Below are positions 9,068-18,729 of a stretch of DNA of 64,000 nt, in pieces. Within the stretch, counting starts at the first letter, position 1. Every line of letters starts with the position of its first letter. A program made the translations under genes and the position numbers. The stretch is from Pinibacter soli (lineage in GTDB: Bacteria > Bacteroidota > Bacteroidia > Chitinophagales > Chitinophagaceae): contig NZ_JASBRG010000007.1 of assembly GCF_029961145.1 (NCBI RefSeq), forward strand, positions 2,024,040 through 2,088,039. The letters run 5' to 3'. Below the pieces are notes generated by a model, which saw only the letters and a program-made list of their open reading frames with translations, did no database searches and was not told where the DNA came from.

Positions 9068-11491
9068 TTATTTCACATCAATATTCACTGTTGCTGAACT
9101 CAATCCCGGAGAAGTGGCAGTAAGTGTAACTTTTCCTGCCTTAGCTGCTTTTACAACCGCCAAACAAAGACCATTAAATGCCTTTCTATGATCGGCTTTA
9201 AATGACTCCATGCTGGTTTGACAACCGTTGTCAACACCCGCAAATGAACCACCGCCTGAAAGTTTAAATTGCACATCATTTGAAGCGTCAGGAACAAGGT
9301 TGCCGTCTTTATCTTCAATGCGAACTGTTACAAAAGAAAGATCATCGCCGGCATTGATGGCTTTTCTATCTACCTGCAACGTAATTTTCGCCGGAGCACC
9401 TGCCGTTCTTACTTCTTTAGTTAAAACTACTTTTCCGTTTCTGCGTGACACTGCTTTTAACGTGCCCGGAACAAAAGTGGTGCGCCACATTACATGCAAA
9501 TCATCTCCCGTTTTCTTTTTAACCCCCAATGATTTTCCATTCACGAACAACTCCACTTCGTCCGCATTGTTGTAATATGCCCACATGTCAATTGTTTGTC
9601 CGGGCTTCCAGTTCCAGTGAGGCAAAATATGCAGCACTGGCTTATCCGTCCAAACACTTTGATAGAGGTAATATGAATCTTTGGGAAAGCCTGCCAAATC
9701 AACGATTCCAAAGTATGAGCTGCGTGCGGGCCATGGGTACGGCGTTGGTTCGCCGATATAGTCAAATCCTGTCCAGATGAACATACCAGAAACATGATCC
9801 AATTTTTCAAACACCTTCAAAGTCTCTTCGTGTGTAGACCCCCATGGAGTAGCGCAGTTTTCATAAGCTGAACAAGTAAGATCGGCATTTGCGTCTGTTA
9901 GTGGTTTATCCCATTGCTGTGGCCAGCGGCGAATGCTATCGGATGGCATATCGTAATGTCCACGCGTTTGCAATGCAGACACAGACTCGGTTACGATGAA
10001 CGGCTTGCGGTACCATTTGATGATAGCAGAATCCCAATCATTATGATGATAGTTGTAACCTATGAGGTCCGTGGCATTCGTTTTCAGTAGTGCATTGTAA
10101 CTGTTGGGTTCGTTGTTTGCAGTAACGGTTGGCCTCGAATCATCCAATGATTTTACTATGCTAACCAATTCCCGAAGAATGCCTGCACCCAGTGTGTCGC
10201 CGTCTTTGTCCCATTGCTCTATGATCTCATTTCCCACGCTCCAAATGAAAACAGACGGGTGATTACGGTCACGCATTACCTGATCAGTTAGATCTTTCTT
10301 GTGCCATTCATCCCAATACAAATGATAGTCGTACGGATTTTTTTCTTTCTTCCACATATCAAAAGCCTCATCCATTACAACGAAACCCATTTTATCACAA
10401 AGATCCAAAAGCTCTGGTGCTGGCGGATTGTGCGATGTCCTGATAGCGTTGCAACCCATGTCTTTTAGTATTTGCAGTTGTCTTTCCAGTGCTCTGGTAT
10501 TGACAGCCGCTCCTAAACATCCAAGATCATGGTGATCACAAACGCCGCGAATTTTCAGATGTTTTCCGTTGAGGAAAAATCCTTTATCTATGTCGAAGTT
10601 GAAATAGCGAACTCCGAAGGTTGTTGTGTATTCATCAATTACCTTTCCATTTTCCAATATCTGCGTTACAGCTTTGTACAAATAAGGTCTGTCAACAGAC
10701 CAAAGGTTTGGTTTTGCAATTAAAAATTGTTGTGTGGTATTTGTAGTACCCTTTTGCGGAACCGCAATATTGTTGCTGCTTGTGCCTACTATTTTGGAAG
10801 TAGCATCATAGAGAGATGTTTTCACCAAAACGATTCCGTTCTCAGCTTTTGCATTGTTAACAGTGGTGGTTAAAACAACTTTTGCGGACTGATCATCCAC
10901 TTGTGGAGTCGTGATATGTGTCCCCCAATGATCGACAAAAACATCGCTGACTGTAGTGAGCCATACATTTCTGTAAATGCCCGAACCACTGTACCAGCGT
11001 GAGTTTGGTTGCTTTGAATTATCAACTTTCACTGCAATAATATTTTTCTCATTGCCATAGTGCAAATAAGGAGTCAGGTCGTAGCGGAAGGAAATGAAAC
11101 CATTGGGTCTTACTCCTAATGAATGACCATTGATGAAAACTTCACTATTCATGTATACGCCATCAAAATCGACGAACACCTTTTTGCCTTTTGTAGTAGC
11201 AGGCACTGTGAATGTTTTTCTGTACCAACCCAAGCCACCTCTCAGCGCTCCGCCGCCCGTGCCTGTCGGGCTCGTAGAGTCGAATGGTAATTCAATGCTC
11301 CAGTCGTGCGGAAGATCCAAAGACCGCCACGAAGCATCATTAAAAGTTGCCGACTGAGGATCAGTGGCATTACCTAAATAAAACTTCCAGTTGCTGTTGA
11401 AAGATGCCGTATTTCTCGTCTGCGCAATGGAAGCAGCAGAAACAAAAAGAAGCAATACAAGTGAGATTCTCTTGATCAATGGGAGATTCAT
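9068..11491 (-). CDS. Glycoside hydrolase family 2 (probable beta-galactosidase)
   Basis: A secreted GH2 enzyme of 807 residues from the preferred start. The ATG at 11491 begins MNLPLIKRISLVLLLF, a proper signal peptide ending SIAQ; an upstream ATG at 11548 would put 19 extra residues in front. Domain order is sugar-binding jelly roll, immunoglobulin-like sandwich, TIM barrel, DUF4982-type domain, then an Ig-like C-terminus. The acid/base glutamate is in SVGNEI and the nucleophile in IVTES. GH2 enzymes of this layout are mostly exo-beta-galactosidases, but glucuronidase or mannosidase activity is not excluded. It is the last gene of PUL1. Confidence 0.9.
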   Translation of the reverse strand: MNLPLIKRISLVLLLFVSAASIAQTRNTASFNSNWKFYLGNATDPQSATFNDASWRSLDLPHDWSIELPFDSTSPTGTGGGALRGGLGWYRKTFTVPATTKGKKVFVDFDGVYMNSEVFINGHSLGVRPNGFISFRYDLTPYLHYGNEKNIIAVKVDNSKQPNSRWYSGSGIYRNVWLTTVSDVFVDHWGTHITTPQVDDQSAKVVLTTTVNNAKAENGIVLVKTSLYDATSKIVGTSSNNIAVPQKGTTNTTQQFLIAKPNLWSVDRPYLYKAVTQILENGKVIDEYTTTFGVRYFNFDIDKGFFLNGKHLKIRGVCDHHDLGCLGAAVNTRALERQLQILKDMGCNAIRTSHNPPAPELLDLCDKMGFVVMDEAFDMWKKEKNPYDYHLYWDEWHKKDLTDQVMRDRNHPSVFIWSVGNEIIEQWDKDGDTLGAGILRELVSIVKSLDDSRPTVTANNEPNSYNALLKTNATDLIGYNYHHNDWDSAIIKWYRKPFIVTESVSALQTRGHYDMPSDSIRRWPQQWDKPLTDANADLTCSAYENCATPWGSTHEETLKVFEKLDHVSGMFIWTGFDYIGEPTPYPWPARSSYFGIVDLAGFPKDSYYLYQSVWTDKPVLHILPHWNWKPGQTIDMWAYYNNADEVELFVNGKSLGVKKKTGDDLHVMWRTTFVPGTLKAVSRRNGKVVLTKEVRTAGAPAKITLQVDRKAINAGDDLSFVTVRIEDKDGNLVPDASNDVQFKLSGGGSFAGVDNGCQTSMESFKADHRKAFNGLCLAVVKAAKAGKVTLTATSPGLSSATVNIDVK

Positions 11492-11610
11492 ATTTTGTTT
11501 GTTTATCAATGTTGGAGTTGCTAAAATATTAAAGAAGTGAGTATACATTAGGTTGTTAGTCTATTCTGTCTTTTATCAAATTGCTTCCCTTCTGCATGGG
11601 TTCAATGAGT

Positions 11611-12495
11611 TTACCAGAATTTCCACCAGGGCTTCTTATCAACGAGCTGATTCGTTTGTTTGATGTTCTCACGCTGCTTTTCTATTTGCAGACCAGCTTC
11701 TATCTCTTCACGTGTTAAATCCCAGGCACTTTCTGTTGTGTCGTCGCAATAAAACCCTTCAAAATTTAAAGTACCAACCAACTTATCTACAATTTGCCTG
11801 TTTGAACAAATTAAAAAGAAGAAGTCGTCCCAATCGACTGCAAAAAGCAGCTCTTTGCTTGCATCATAAATGAAATAATCATGAAAGTTTATCGTATCTA
11901 CAAATTCCTTTTCTTCAATGGAAGCAATGTTCAATTCTCTTTTATTTAGCCCAAACTGTTCTTCAATAACAACATTCTCTTTGGCCAACATGCGAAAAGC
12001 CTTCAGCATCTGTTTTTTCGAAAGCACTTCAAAGTGACCTTCAGTTGGATAATAAATTTGATTTGCAGTCGCAAAATCAGAAAGTGTTTGCGCCAAATCA
12101 GCTCGTTTGAAAATTCTGCGATAAGCGCCAATTGAAGTTTTTAGTGCCCTATTAATTTCGTCAAAACTTTGAAAACCGCAACCTTCTTTCACAGCGTTCC
12201 ATGATACTTGCTCAGCCTTTTCATAAATCGCATCGTCGTCCGGATAACTTTCATTGTTATAAGAGTAAATATCAGCAGCGGGCTTAGGCATTTTTTGGAA
12301 AAGCTCATTTGCCGTTTGCGCCTCGTCAAAACTTATCTGCTGCGACCTTTGATAACCTTCTTTTGAGAAACCGCCATTGTTTAACTTAAAGAAAGGCGAA
12401 AAAGCAATGAATACCGTGTCAAAATACTCCTTGTAATGAGGCTTTATTGCAGTGTCGTGCCCGGGGTGAAGTTTATTGTCGGTAAAGATGTCCAT
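11611..12495 (-). CDS. Uncharacterised 294-residue cytoplasmic protein
   Basis: I do not recognise this protein with confidence; the layout faintly recalls the DUF2711 family. It has no signal peptide, lipobox or membrane segment and is rich in acidic and aromatic residues (for example DWDDFFFLI). The C-terminus is an abrupt KPWWKFW. It lies between the GH2 gene and the PKD-like lipoprotein gene on the PUL1 strand, but gaps of 119 and 468 bases separate it from them. It may therefore be an insertion rather than a functional PUL member. Confidence 0.7.
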   Translation of the reverse strand: MDIFTDNKLHPGHDTAIKPHYKEYFDTVFIAFSPFFKLNNGGFSKEGYQRSQQISFDEAQTANELFQKMPKPAADIYSYNNESYPDDDAIYEKAEQVSWNAVKEGCGFQSFDEINRALKTSIGAYRRIFKRADLAQTLSDFATANQIYYPTEGHFEVLSKKQMLKAFRMLAKENVVIEEQFGLNKRELNIASIEEKEFVDTINFHDYFIYDASKELLFAVDWDDFFFLICSNRQIVDKLVGTLNFEGFYCDDTTESAWDLTREEIEAGLQIEKQRENIKQTNQLVDKKPWWKFW

Positions 12496-12781
12496 ATTAT
12501 CTTATGTTACTTAAAAGAGTTCGTATGTTCTCGTTACGGTAAGCATTCTCTAAGCTTTGTTGATCTATGTTTTTCATATCAAGCCTAGATTAAGATATTG
12601 GTTGTTCCGGTGTTGAAATAACCATCTAACACAAATATATACGCTATTTCAATCTTATAAAACTAGCTTTTGATGGCTTTTCGCTTGGTGCAGCTGGCAA
12701 GCCGCAACTTCTTTGTAAACGTCAAGAACGTCCACCGCAAAAAACATTTTAGAGACTCACACCAACAACTTCTTCATTCAA

Positions 12782-12838
12782 AAAGCAATCCGATGGCCTT
12801 CGAAGCTTTCGCCCGACACCACCGGATGCTTGCTTGCT
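12782..12838. repeat. Imperfect hairpin with AGCAATCCGATGG arm
   Basis: AAGCAATCCGATGG on the left is nearly complementary to CCACCGGATGCTTGCTT on the right, with a two-base bulge. It is more GC-rich than its surroundings and resembles a dispersed REP-like element. Confidence 0.55.
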
Positions 12839-12868
12839 TATAGTAATTAAAAAGAGACGCCTGAAAAC

Positions 12869-12961
12869 AATTGAAAATTGAAAGTGGAAAATTGAAAGTT
12901 GTTCGCCTTTTAGAATGCTCGTCAATAATGAGGAGCAATTTTCAACTTTCAATTTTCAATT
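12869..12961. repeat. Inverted repeat, TTGAAAGTTGAAAATTG phrase
   Basis: The left arm (12869-12901) has repeated TTGAAA(A/G) units and the right arm (12931-12961) their complement. It abuts the stop codon of the PKD-like lipoprotein gene, so it probably shapes the 3' end of that mRNA. The same phrase recurs at 47.26-47.39 and 58.80-58.93 kb. Confidence 0.8.
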
Positions 12962-12963
12962 AC

Positions 12964-13767
12964 CTACGGTTTCGGCTTAAACCTGAATCCCAAATAACAA
13001 GGATCAACAGTTCTTATAACGCCCAGTACAACTTCATTTGCTGTTAAACGGATCACTTTAACGGAGTTCCAGTTTGCCACTGCGCTATGATAGTCGCCGC
13101 CAAATAATAGCTCGCAACCATTCAGGTTGATTATCTTATTTGCAAAATCATAGGAAAAGGTGCCGATGCAGGTAGAGGCATTGCCGCTTGCATCTTTTGA
13201 TATCTTTTTGTAATTGAAATTTCCATTAAGGTCAAATCTAATCTCACCGTAATCCCTGCTTGGCATGATCCATGAATTGCTTGCCAGATCTGGCTCCCAT
13301 GACCAATCTCCAGAGCCGCCTTTGCCCCAATCCAATCCATAGAATCCCATTGGGTTCACCATGTCAAGCACCCATGTCTTACCGGCTTGTCCGTTGGTTA
13401 AAAGGTTCCAGTTAGGGTTTGCAAAAAACTCGTCATCGTTCTTTGTAACCTTGATCGTTACGGAATCCTGCACAAAACCTCCGCCAGAAATCACACCATA
13501 TTTAATGGTGTTATTTCCGCCGAAAGGCAACAATACTGTATCCTTTACGCGAGTAGAGAAAGATGTACCAAAGGCCCATGACGGATTTGCATTTGGCGTT
13601 TGGCTGTTCAGATAAGCGACGTTATCATGACTTGGGTTTTGAGTTACCGTGAATTTCAATTGTGATTTATCGATGATTGCAGGTAACTCTACTCTTTTTT
13701 CGCTTGGTGAACATGCAGCAAAAGCGCCCATGATCACAGCAATTGAGAATTTATATATGTTTTTCAT
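12964..13767 (-). CDS. PUL1 surface lipoprotein with PKD-like domain
   Basis: The preferred start at 13767 gives a signal peptide beginning MKNIYKFS with lipobox AACS, so this is a lipoprotein of about 267 residues. An in-frame ATG at 13824 would overlap the susD stop and spoil the signal peptide. Residues 30-110 look like a PKD/Ig fold. The C-terminal half is beta-rich with many Trp and Gly residues, as in carbohydrate-binding sandwiches. Its place directly after susD matches SusE/F-position surface glycan-binding proteins. The ligand is not deducible. Confidence 0.75.
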   Translation of the reverse strand: MKNIYKFSIAVIMGAFAACSPSEKRVELPAIIDKSQLKFTVTQNPSHDNVAYLNSQTPNANPSWAFGTSFSTRVKDTVLLPFGGNNTIKYGVISGGGFVQDSVTIKVTKNDDEFFANPNWNLLTNGQAGKTWVLDMVNPMGFYGLDWGKGGSGDWSWEPDLASNSWIMPSRDYGEIRFDLNGNFNYKKISKDASGNASTCIGTFSYDFANKIINLNGCELLFGGDYHSAVANWNSVKVIRLTANEVVLGVIRTVDPCYLGFRFKPKP

Positions 13768-13814
13768 TTTAATCTTTTTGATTGTTTTGAATATCAAGAG
13801 ATGTCTGTTCAGTT

Positions 13815-15395
13815 TTAATTCCATCCCGCGTTTTGCGTTAATGTTCCGTTTGACAATCCTATTTGTGCTTCAGGTATTGCAAACAAACCTTTTGTTTCCT
13901 TGCGGAAGCTGACATTGAAATCAGTTCCGCCAGTTGTGTTATCAATGGCTTGTTTGGTAGCATCCAATCCTTGTCTTAACAAATCCCAGTAACGCTGGCC
14001 TTCCAATGCAAGTTCTAGTCTGCGTTCGTTCATTACAAGATTTAAACCTGCAGCATCTCCTGTTAACGTTTTTCTGTGCAATGCATCGCCGTAAGCCCTG
14101 TCCCTGATCTGGTCGTAATAACCTTGTGCTTTTGAAAGATTTGTTGCAAGATTCAACTCTGCTCCCATCAGCAACACATCTGCAAAACGAATAGCAACGT
14201 AGTTATCATAGTTATCAATCTGAAAATCGCCACCGTTTGCGTCCGGTCTTGAAGCGTCATTTACAGGAGCGTATTTTTTCCAGAAATAACCGGTGTATTG
14301 GTATTGATCGCCCACTGTATAAGTCAGGTGTTCATCAGCTATAGAGATGATTGAGCTACCTCTTCTTGTGTCGGTGGCATCATAAGCATTCCACAATCCA
14401 CCATTGACAACGGCGATTCCCCAGCCTTTGTAATAGTTGCCCAGCGCCTGGTTGCGAAGGCCCACCATTACCTGGAAGCGGTTACCATTTTGTTTGTTCC
14501 AATCGCCTTTACCCTGATCAGTATACTGAATTACAAAAACGCCTTCTTTATTATTTTGTCCCGCGAAGTTTGTTCCGGATGCCGGTCTCCACAAATTTGC
14601 AAATTTGTCAACCAAACCATAGCCGCTGTTTTTGATCACATCTTCAACCGCAGCCGTTGCATCTTGTTTTGTGAAAACGCCCATCAAATCTTGCTTTGAA
14701 TAATAGCCTGTATAATACATGTAAACTCTTGCCATCAATGCTTCAGCGGCCCATTTTGTTGCACGGCCATAGTCAGTTGATTTGATGGAAGAATAAGCAA
14801 CTGCAGAAGGTGTTAGCAATGTGATGGCTTGTTTAAGATCAGAAGCGATCAAACGATACACGCTGTCAGCAGAGGATTGTTTGATATAATAGTCACTGCC
14901 TTCAATTGGTTTTGTGAGCAAAGGCACATTACCAAACATGCGTACCAAATCAAAATAATAATAAGCACGCAGGAAATATGTCTCTCCCAAATATTGACTT
15001 TTTAATGCCGGTGTTGTTCCAAAATCTACATTGTCCATTTGAGAAAGAAGCATATTTGCTCTGTAAATTCCCTGGTAGTATTTCTTCCATGCATCTGAAT
15101 TCAGATTGGTATAGACCTGGAATTTATCCCACTGTCTTGGACCGTTGTCAGCCAGACCACCTCCGCCGAAACAATCGTCAGACGTGATTTCTGAACTTAA
15201 GACAATGTTGCCATAACCCGTTAGATCCAATACGTTGTATGATGCGACCAATGCTTTGAAAGCATCATCTGGTGTTTTGTAAAAATCGTCCTGTGCAATG
15301 GCGTCTACAGGCGTTTTTTCGAGAAAGCTCTTCTTGCACGATGCGAGTGCAACGATTGCCACAAGGGCTATAAAAATTTTATTATTGAGTTTCAT
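13815..15395 (-). CDS. SusD/RagB-family outer-membrane glycan-binding lipoprotein
   Basis: A 526-residue SusD-like protein. The signal peptide MKLNNKIFIALVAIVALASC ends in lipobox LASC. The TPR-rich alpha-helical scaffold shows YLGETYFLRAYYYFDLVRMFG and the typical C-terminal NERRLELALEGQRYWDLLRQ. SusD sits on the SusC porin as a lid and delivers oligosaccharide. It is downstream of the interrupted susC with a hairpin in between. Confidence 0.94.
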   Translation of the reverse strand: MKLNNKIFIALVAIVALASCKKSFLEKTPVDAIAQDDFYKTPDDAFKALVASYNVLDLTGYGNIVLSSEITSDDCFGGGGLADNGPRQWDKFQVYTNLNSDAWKKYYQGIYRANMLLSQMDNVDFGTTPALKSQYLGETYFLRAYYYFDLVRMFGNVPLLTKPIEGSDYYIKQSSADSVYRLIASDLKQAITLLTPSAVAYSSIKSTDYGRATKWAAEALMARVYMYYTGYYSKQDLMGVFTKQDATAAVEDVIKNSGYGLVDKFANLWRPASGTNFAGQNNKEGVFVIQYTDQGKGDWNKQNGNRFQVMVGLRNQALGNYYKGWGIAVVNGGLWNAYDATDTRRGSSIISIADEHLTYTVGDQYQYTGYFWKKYAPVNDASRPDANGGDFQIDNYDNYVAIRFADVLLMGAELNLATNLSKAQGYYDQIRDRAYGDALHRKTLTGDAAGLNLVMNERRLELALEGQRYWDLLRQGLDATKQAIDNTTGGTDFNVSFRKETKGLFAIPEAQIGLSNGTLTQNAGWN

Positions 15396-15421
15396 TTGCT
15401 GATGTTTTTTTTGTTAGTACG

Positions 15422-15528
15422 GAACGCAGATTTTCATGATTTGTTATGATCTTTTTAATTCTTCAGGTTCTTCTTTATTCAAAACATTTTATCTTAAAAA
15501 ATCTTGACAATCTTGACAATCAGCGTTC
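15422..15528. repeat. Hairpin between susC and susD (GAACGCAGATTTTCATGAT phrase)
   Basis: The left arm 15422-15450 and right arm 15501-15528 are complementary with mismatches. The element sits inside the presumed susC-susD operon. The same phrase occurs at 46.33-46.42 and 47.29-47.37 kb. Confidence 0.75.
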
Positions 15529-15535
15529 TTTCTCT

Positions 15536-17314
15536 CTATAATCTCACGTTCAATCCTACAAGAATTGTTCTTGGTGTTGGGTAGCGTCCGATGTCGATAC
15601 CGGATGACCATGTATTGTTATCAGATTCAGTGTTACCATAACCAATTTCAGGATCGATACCGTAGTAGTGTGTGAATGTATACAGGTTCAATACAGAGAC
15701 ATACAAGCGGCATTGCTGCATAGGTACATTCTTCATCAGCCTTTTCAAGTCATACCCAAGGTTGATGCTTTTTACACGCATGAAAGACGCGTTGTGAACG
15801 TACAGGTCAGAAAAGTTGCCCCAGTTTTTGTTTAGCTCATCGCCCATTGTTACTCTCGGCAATTTGCTCGAAGAACCTTCTCCTGTCCATCTGTTCAGGA
15901 TTTCAGTAGAATAGTTGCTGTAGAATGCATCAGTTGCTCTAACACCGTCTACCACCTGGTAACCGCCTGCACCGCTCAACTGTATTGAAAGATCAAATCC
16001 TTTGTAAGCTGCAGAAAGATTAACGCCGTATGTGTTGGTTGGAATCGGGCTGCCGATCTGTGTTTTGTCTTTATCATCAAGTACTCCATCTTTGTTAATA
16101 TCTGCAAAGCGAACGTCACCAGGTTTTGCATTTGGTTGAATCAAACCATTTTTACCTGTATAGTCTGCAACCTCTTTTTCATTTTGGAAGATGCCTGCTG
16201 TTTTATATCCCCAGAAATAACCTATCGGATGACCGGCTTGTATGCGATAGAATTCAGGTGTAGTAGAAGACAATACGTTGTTGGCACCGTGAATGATACC
16301 ATCTGCAGTGGCCACTGTCAACACGTTGTTTTTGTTGAATGCAATGTTACCACCTACACTGAAAGTTACTTCACCAATTTTGTTCTGATAGTTCAACGCA
16401 AGCTCAACGCCTTTGTTCACTACATCTCCACCATTGATGAATGGAGCACCAGTTCCTACTAAATCCGGTACAGGCACTTGCACCAACCAGTCTTTTGTTT
16501 TCTTGTTGTAGTAATCGAAGTTGAAACTGAAATGCTTTAAGAAAGTCATGTCGAATCCAATGTCTGTTTGCTCTGATGTTTCCCATTTAAGATCTGGATT
16601 AGGGATCAAACCCGGAGCTGCACCTGTTGAAATAACAGTGTTGCTGGCACCACCAAAGTAATAACCAAGGTTGGCTGTTGTAAGGGTTGATAATGCTTTA
16701 AAGTCAGGAATTCTGTCGTTACCGTTTCTTCCCCAGCCTGCACGTACTTTCAGGAAGTTGATCGCTTTTGTTTTGAAGAAATTTTCATTGGTTACAACCC
16801 AACCCACAGACACTGAAGGGAAGGTCGCCCATCTGTTGTTAGCACCAAAACGTGAAGAGCCATCCTGGCGAACAATTGCTGTCAGCAAATATTTTTCGTT
16901 GTAGTTATAGTTAATTCTTCCGAAGTAAGAATTAAGTGCGTAAGGAGAACCCGCAGTACCTGAAGCTTTCGCTGTTCCTTGCGTAATGTTTGAAAGAATA
17001 GCGTGGTCGAAATCAGCAATGGTTGTGATGCCTGTTCCACTTCCTTTTACATTGAACAAAGAGTATTCTCTTGCACTTGTACCTACTACAACGTTCACAT
17101 TGTGCAGGCCAAATGTATTTGTATAGTTCAAAGTGTTGTCCCAGTTCCATGTATAGTTTTTATACATTTCCTGTGCAGCTATTGTAGAGCTGTTTACAAA
17201 TGTTGAACTTAAGTTGTAGATCGGAGTGAACTTTTGATAAGTGTTGTAAGAAAGATCAACACCAAAATCACTCCGGAATTTCAAACCTTTTACAATAGCT
17301 ACTTCGCCGTACAA
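15536..17314 (-). CDS. SusC/RagA receptor, C-terminal part (after in-frame stop)
   Basis: This is the beta-barrel part of the PUL1 TonB-dependent transporter, about 592 residues. It continues in the same frame as the upstream part after a single TAA, so the TTG at 17314 is unlikely to be a real start. It contains the typical SusC barrel landmarks NFLKVRAGWGRNGNDRIPDF, PGDVRFADINKDGVLDDKDK and a C-terminal TRTILVGLNVRL ending in a hydrophobic residue plus basic tail. It has no signal peptide of its own. Translated alone it could not be exported or coupled to TonB. Confidence 0.88.
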   Translation of the reverse strand: MYGEVAIVKGLKFRSDFGVDLSYNTYQKFTPIYNLSSTFVNSSTIAAQEMYKNYTWNWDNTLNYTNTFGLHNVNVVVGTSAREYSLFNVKGSGTGITTIADFDHAILSNITQGTAKASGTAGSPYALNSYFGRINYNYNEKYLLTAIVRQDGSSRFGANNRWATFPSVSVGWVVTNENFFKTKAINFLKVRAGWGRNGNDRIPDFKALSTLTTANLGYYFGGASNTVISTGAAPGLIPNPDLKWETSEQTDIGFDMTFLKHFSFNFDYYNKKTKDWLVQVPVPDLVGTGAPFINGGDVVNKGVELALNYQNKIGEVTFSVGGNIAFNKNNVLTVATADGIIHGANNVLSSTTPEFYRIQAGHPIGYFWGYKTAGIFQNEKEVADYTGKNGLIQPNAKPGDVRFADINKDGVLDDKDKTQIGSPIPTNTYGVNLSAAYKGFDLSIQLSGAGGYQVVDGVRATDAFYSNYSTEILNRWTGEGSSSKLPRVTMGDELNKNWGNFSDLYVHNASFMRVKSINLGYDLKRLMKNVPMQQCRLYVSVLNLYTFTHYYGIDPEIGYGNTESDNNTWSSGIDIGRYPTPRTILVGLNVRL

Positions 17315-17332
17315 ATTACCAAAAATACGATC

Positions 17333-17335
17333 TTA
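17333..17335 (-). other. In-frame TAA splitting PUL1 susC
   Basis: The codons before it read SYNNQTV and those after read DRIFGNLYGEVA, which is continuous SusC sequence in one frame with no shift. One substitution (for example CAA, AAA or GAA to TAA) explains it. Confidence 0.85.
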
Positions 17336-18655
17336 CACAGTTTGGTTATTGTAACTCACATCCATTACTGCTATTGGGTTTGCTTCGCTCGCCTGCCATG
17401 ATCTGCCGTATGTTCCATCTGCATTATACACAGGGAACACCGGGCTCGCATTCAGGATCGCACGCATGGAGTTGCCGTAAATATTTCCTGTTCCGATACC
17501 ATTTTGATTGGAGTGGGTGTAAGTAAGATTCTCACCAACTTTGATGATATCTTTATACACTTTGTGCTCTGAATTAATTCTGAAACCAATTCTCTCGTAG
17601 AATGACTTACCGGGCAATCCAATAACACCTTGTTGTTTTTGATATGATAAAGCTGTAGAAAAAACAGACTGATCATTTCCACCCGAATAAGTAAGATTGT
17701 AATTCTGTGTGGCTGCATTTTTCACAGTGGCTTCTTTTTGCCAATCTGTGCCTGCACCCATTGTATCTATTTGTTTTTGAGAATAAAAGAAGTATGGCCC
17801 TCTGCCAGAGTTGATTGCTGCTTCATTCATAATGATGGCGTATTCTTTGGCATTCAGCAAACCTAATTTTCTTGCAGGATTCTGCCAGCCATAGAACGCA
17901 TCGAAAGTGAGAGATTTTTTTCCGGCTTTTCCGCGTTTTGTAGTTACAAGTACTACACCATTTGCAGCTTGTGTGCCGTAGATCGCAGAAGATGCAGCAT
18001 CTTTCAAAATGTCCATTGATTCGATGTCTGCCGGATTAAGATAGGAGATGTCCGTTGTTGGCATACCATCTACAACATAAAGTGGGTTAGCATCACCGTT
18101 AGTTCCCTTACCTCGGATAACAATTTTGGGTGCATCGCCCGGTTGACCGGATGTAGATGACACATACACGCCAGGCGCTTGCCCCTGCAATGCATCGAGT
18201 GTGGAGATAGTGTGATTGCTTTCTAAAGCGCCACCTTTAACGCTGCTCACAGCGCCTGTTACCACTTTCTTTTTTTGGCTGCCATAACCAACTACAACCA
18301 CTTCATCCATGTTGTTTTGGCTTTGATCCAATTCTATCTTAATGTTATTTGTAGCGGATGTTATTGTCACCTCTTTTGCGGTAAATCCCAGGTGGCTTAT
18401 TTGTAGCACGTTTCCATCTGCCACTTCAATAGAGAAGTTCCCCTTGTCATCGGTGGCGGATCCTCTCGTTGATCCTTTTACAAGAATAGTAGCAGTGGAG
18501 ATTCCTTGTGCAGTTTTTGCATCTACTACCGAGCCTGATATTTTTCGCAGTGCGGCGTTTTGTGCAAAACTACTTTCACTAAGCAGTAGCGTGGTGATGA
18601 ATGCACACAGCATAAACACCAATCGCTGGTTGAGTTTCCTTTTCTTCATATGCAA
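17333..18655 (-). CDS. SusC/RagA receptor, N-terminal part (truncated by stop codon)
   Basis: This is the N-terminal 440 residues of the PUL1 TonB-linked outer-membrane transporter. There is a signal peptide (MKKRKLNQRLVFMLCAF to SSFAQ), a carboxypeptidase D-like regulatory domain (about 35-110, GSVVDAKTAQGISTATILVK), the TonB box region VVVGYGSQKKK, and a plug domain with YVVDGMPTTDISYLNP. The frame ends in TAA after SYNNQTV. Together with the downstream part the gene would encode about 1039 codons, the normal SusC length. A start six bases inside (18649) is equally possible. Confidence 0.9.
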   Translation of the reverse strand: MHMKKRKLNQRLVFMLCAFITTLLLSESSFAQNAALRKISGSVVDAKTAQGISTATILVKGSTRGSATDDKGNFSIEVADGNVLQISHLGFTAKEVTITSATNNIKIELDQSQNNMDEVVVVGYGSQKKKVVTGAVSSVKGGALESNHTISTLDALQGQAPGVYVSSTSGQPGDAPKIVIRGKGTNGDANPLYVVDGMPTTDISYLNPADIESMDILKDAASSAIYGTQAANGVVLVTTKRGKAGKKSLTFDAFYGWQNPARKLGLLNAKEYAIIMNEAAINSGRGPYFFYSQKQIDTMGAGTDWQKEATVKNAATQNYNLTYSGGNDQSVFSTALSYQKQQGVIGLPGKSFYERIGFRINSEHKVYKDIIKVGENLTYTHSNQNGIGTGNIYGNSMRAILNASPVFPVYNADGTYGRSWQASEANPIAVMDVSYNNQTV

Positions 18656-18729
18656 GTTTTACGTTTAAGTAATTAAAAATGAGTATTGTTAGTTGTTTGC
18701 GTTGCCATGATTGCACGCTCCTCATCTGC

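Larger units (their letters stand above)
12496..12963. other. 468-base gap holding two hairpin elements
   Basis: No convincing gene is seen. It holds an imperfect GC-richer hairpin (12782-12838) and a phrase-type inverted repeat (12869-12961). The short reading frame that crosses the two hairpins has no family resemblance. Confidence 0.6.

Noticed and set aside
12749..12952. 67-residue frame in the gap after the 294-residue protein
   Set aside because: It runs through two inverted repeats and shows only repeat-derived residues.
17314..17316. TTG as the start of a second susC gene
   Set aside because: The codon lies in the middle of a conserved SusC stretch in the same frame as the upstream part and no signal peptide follows.
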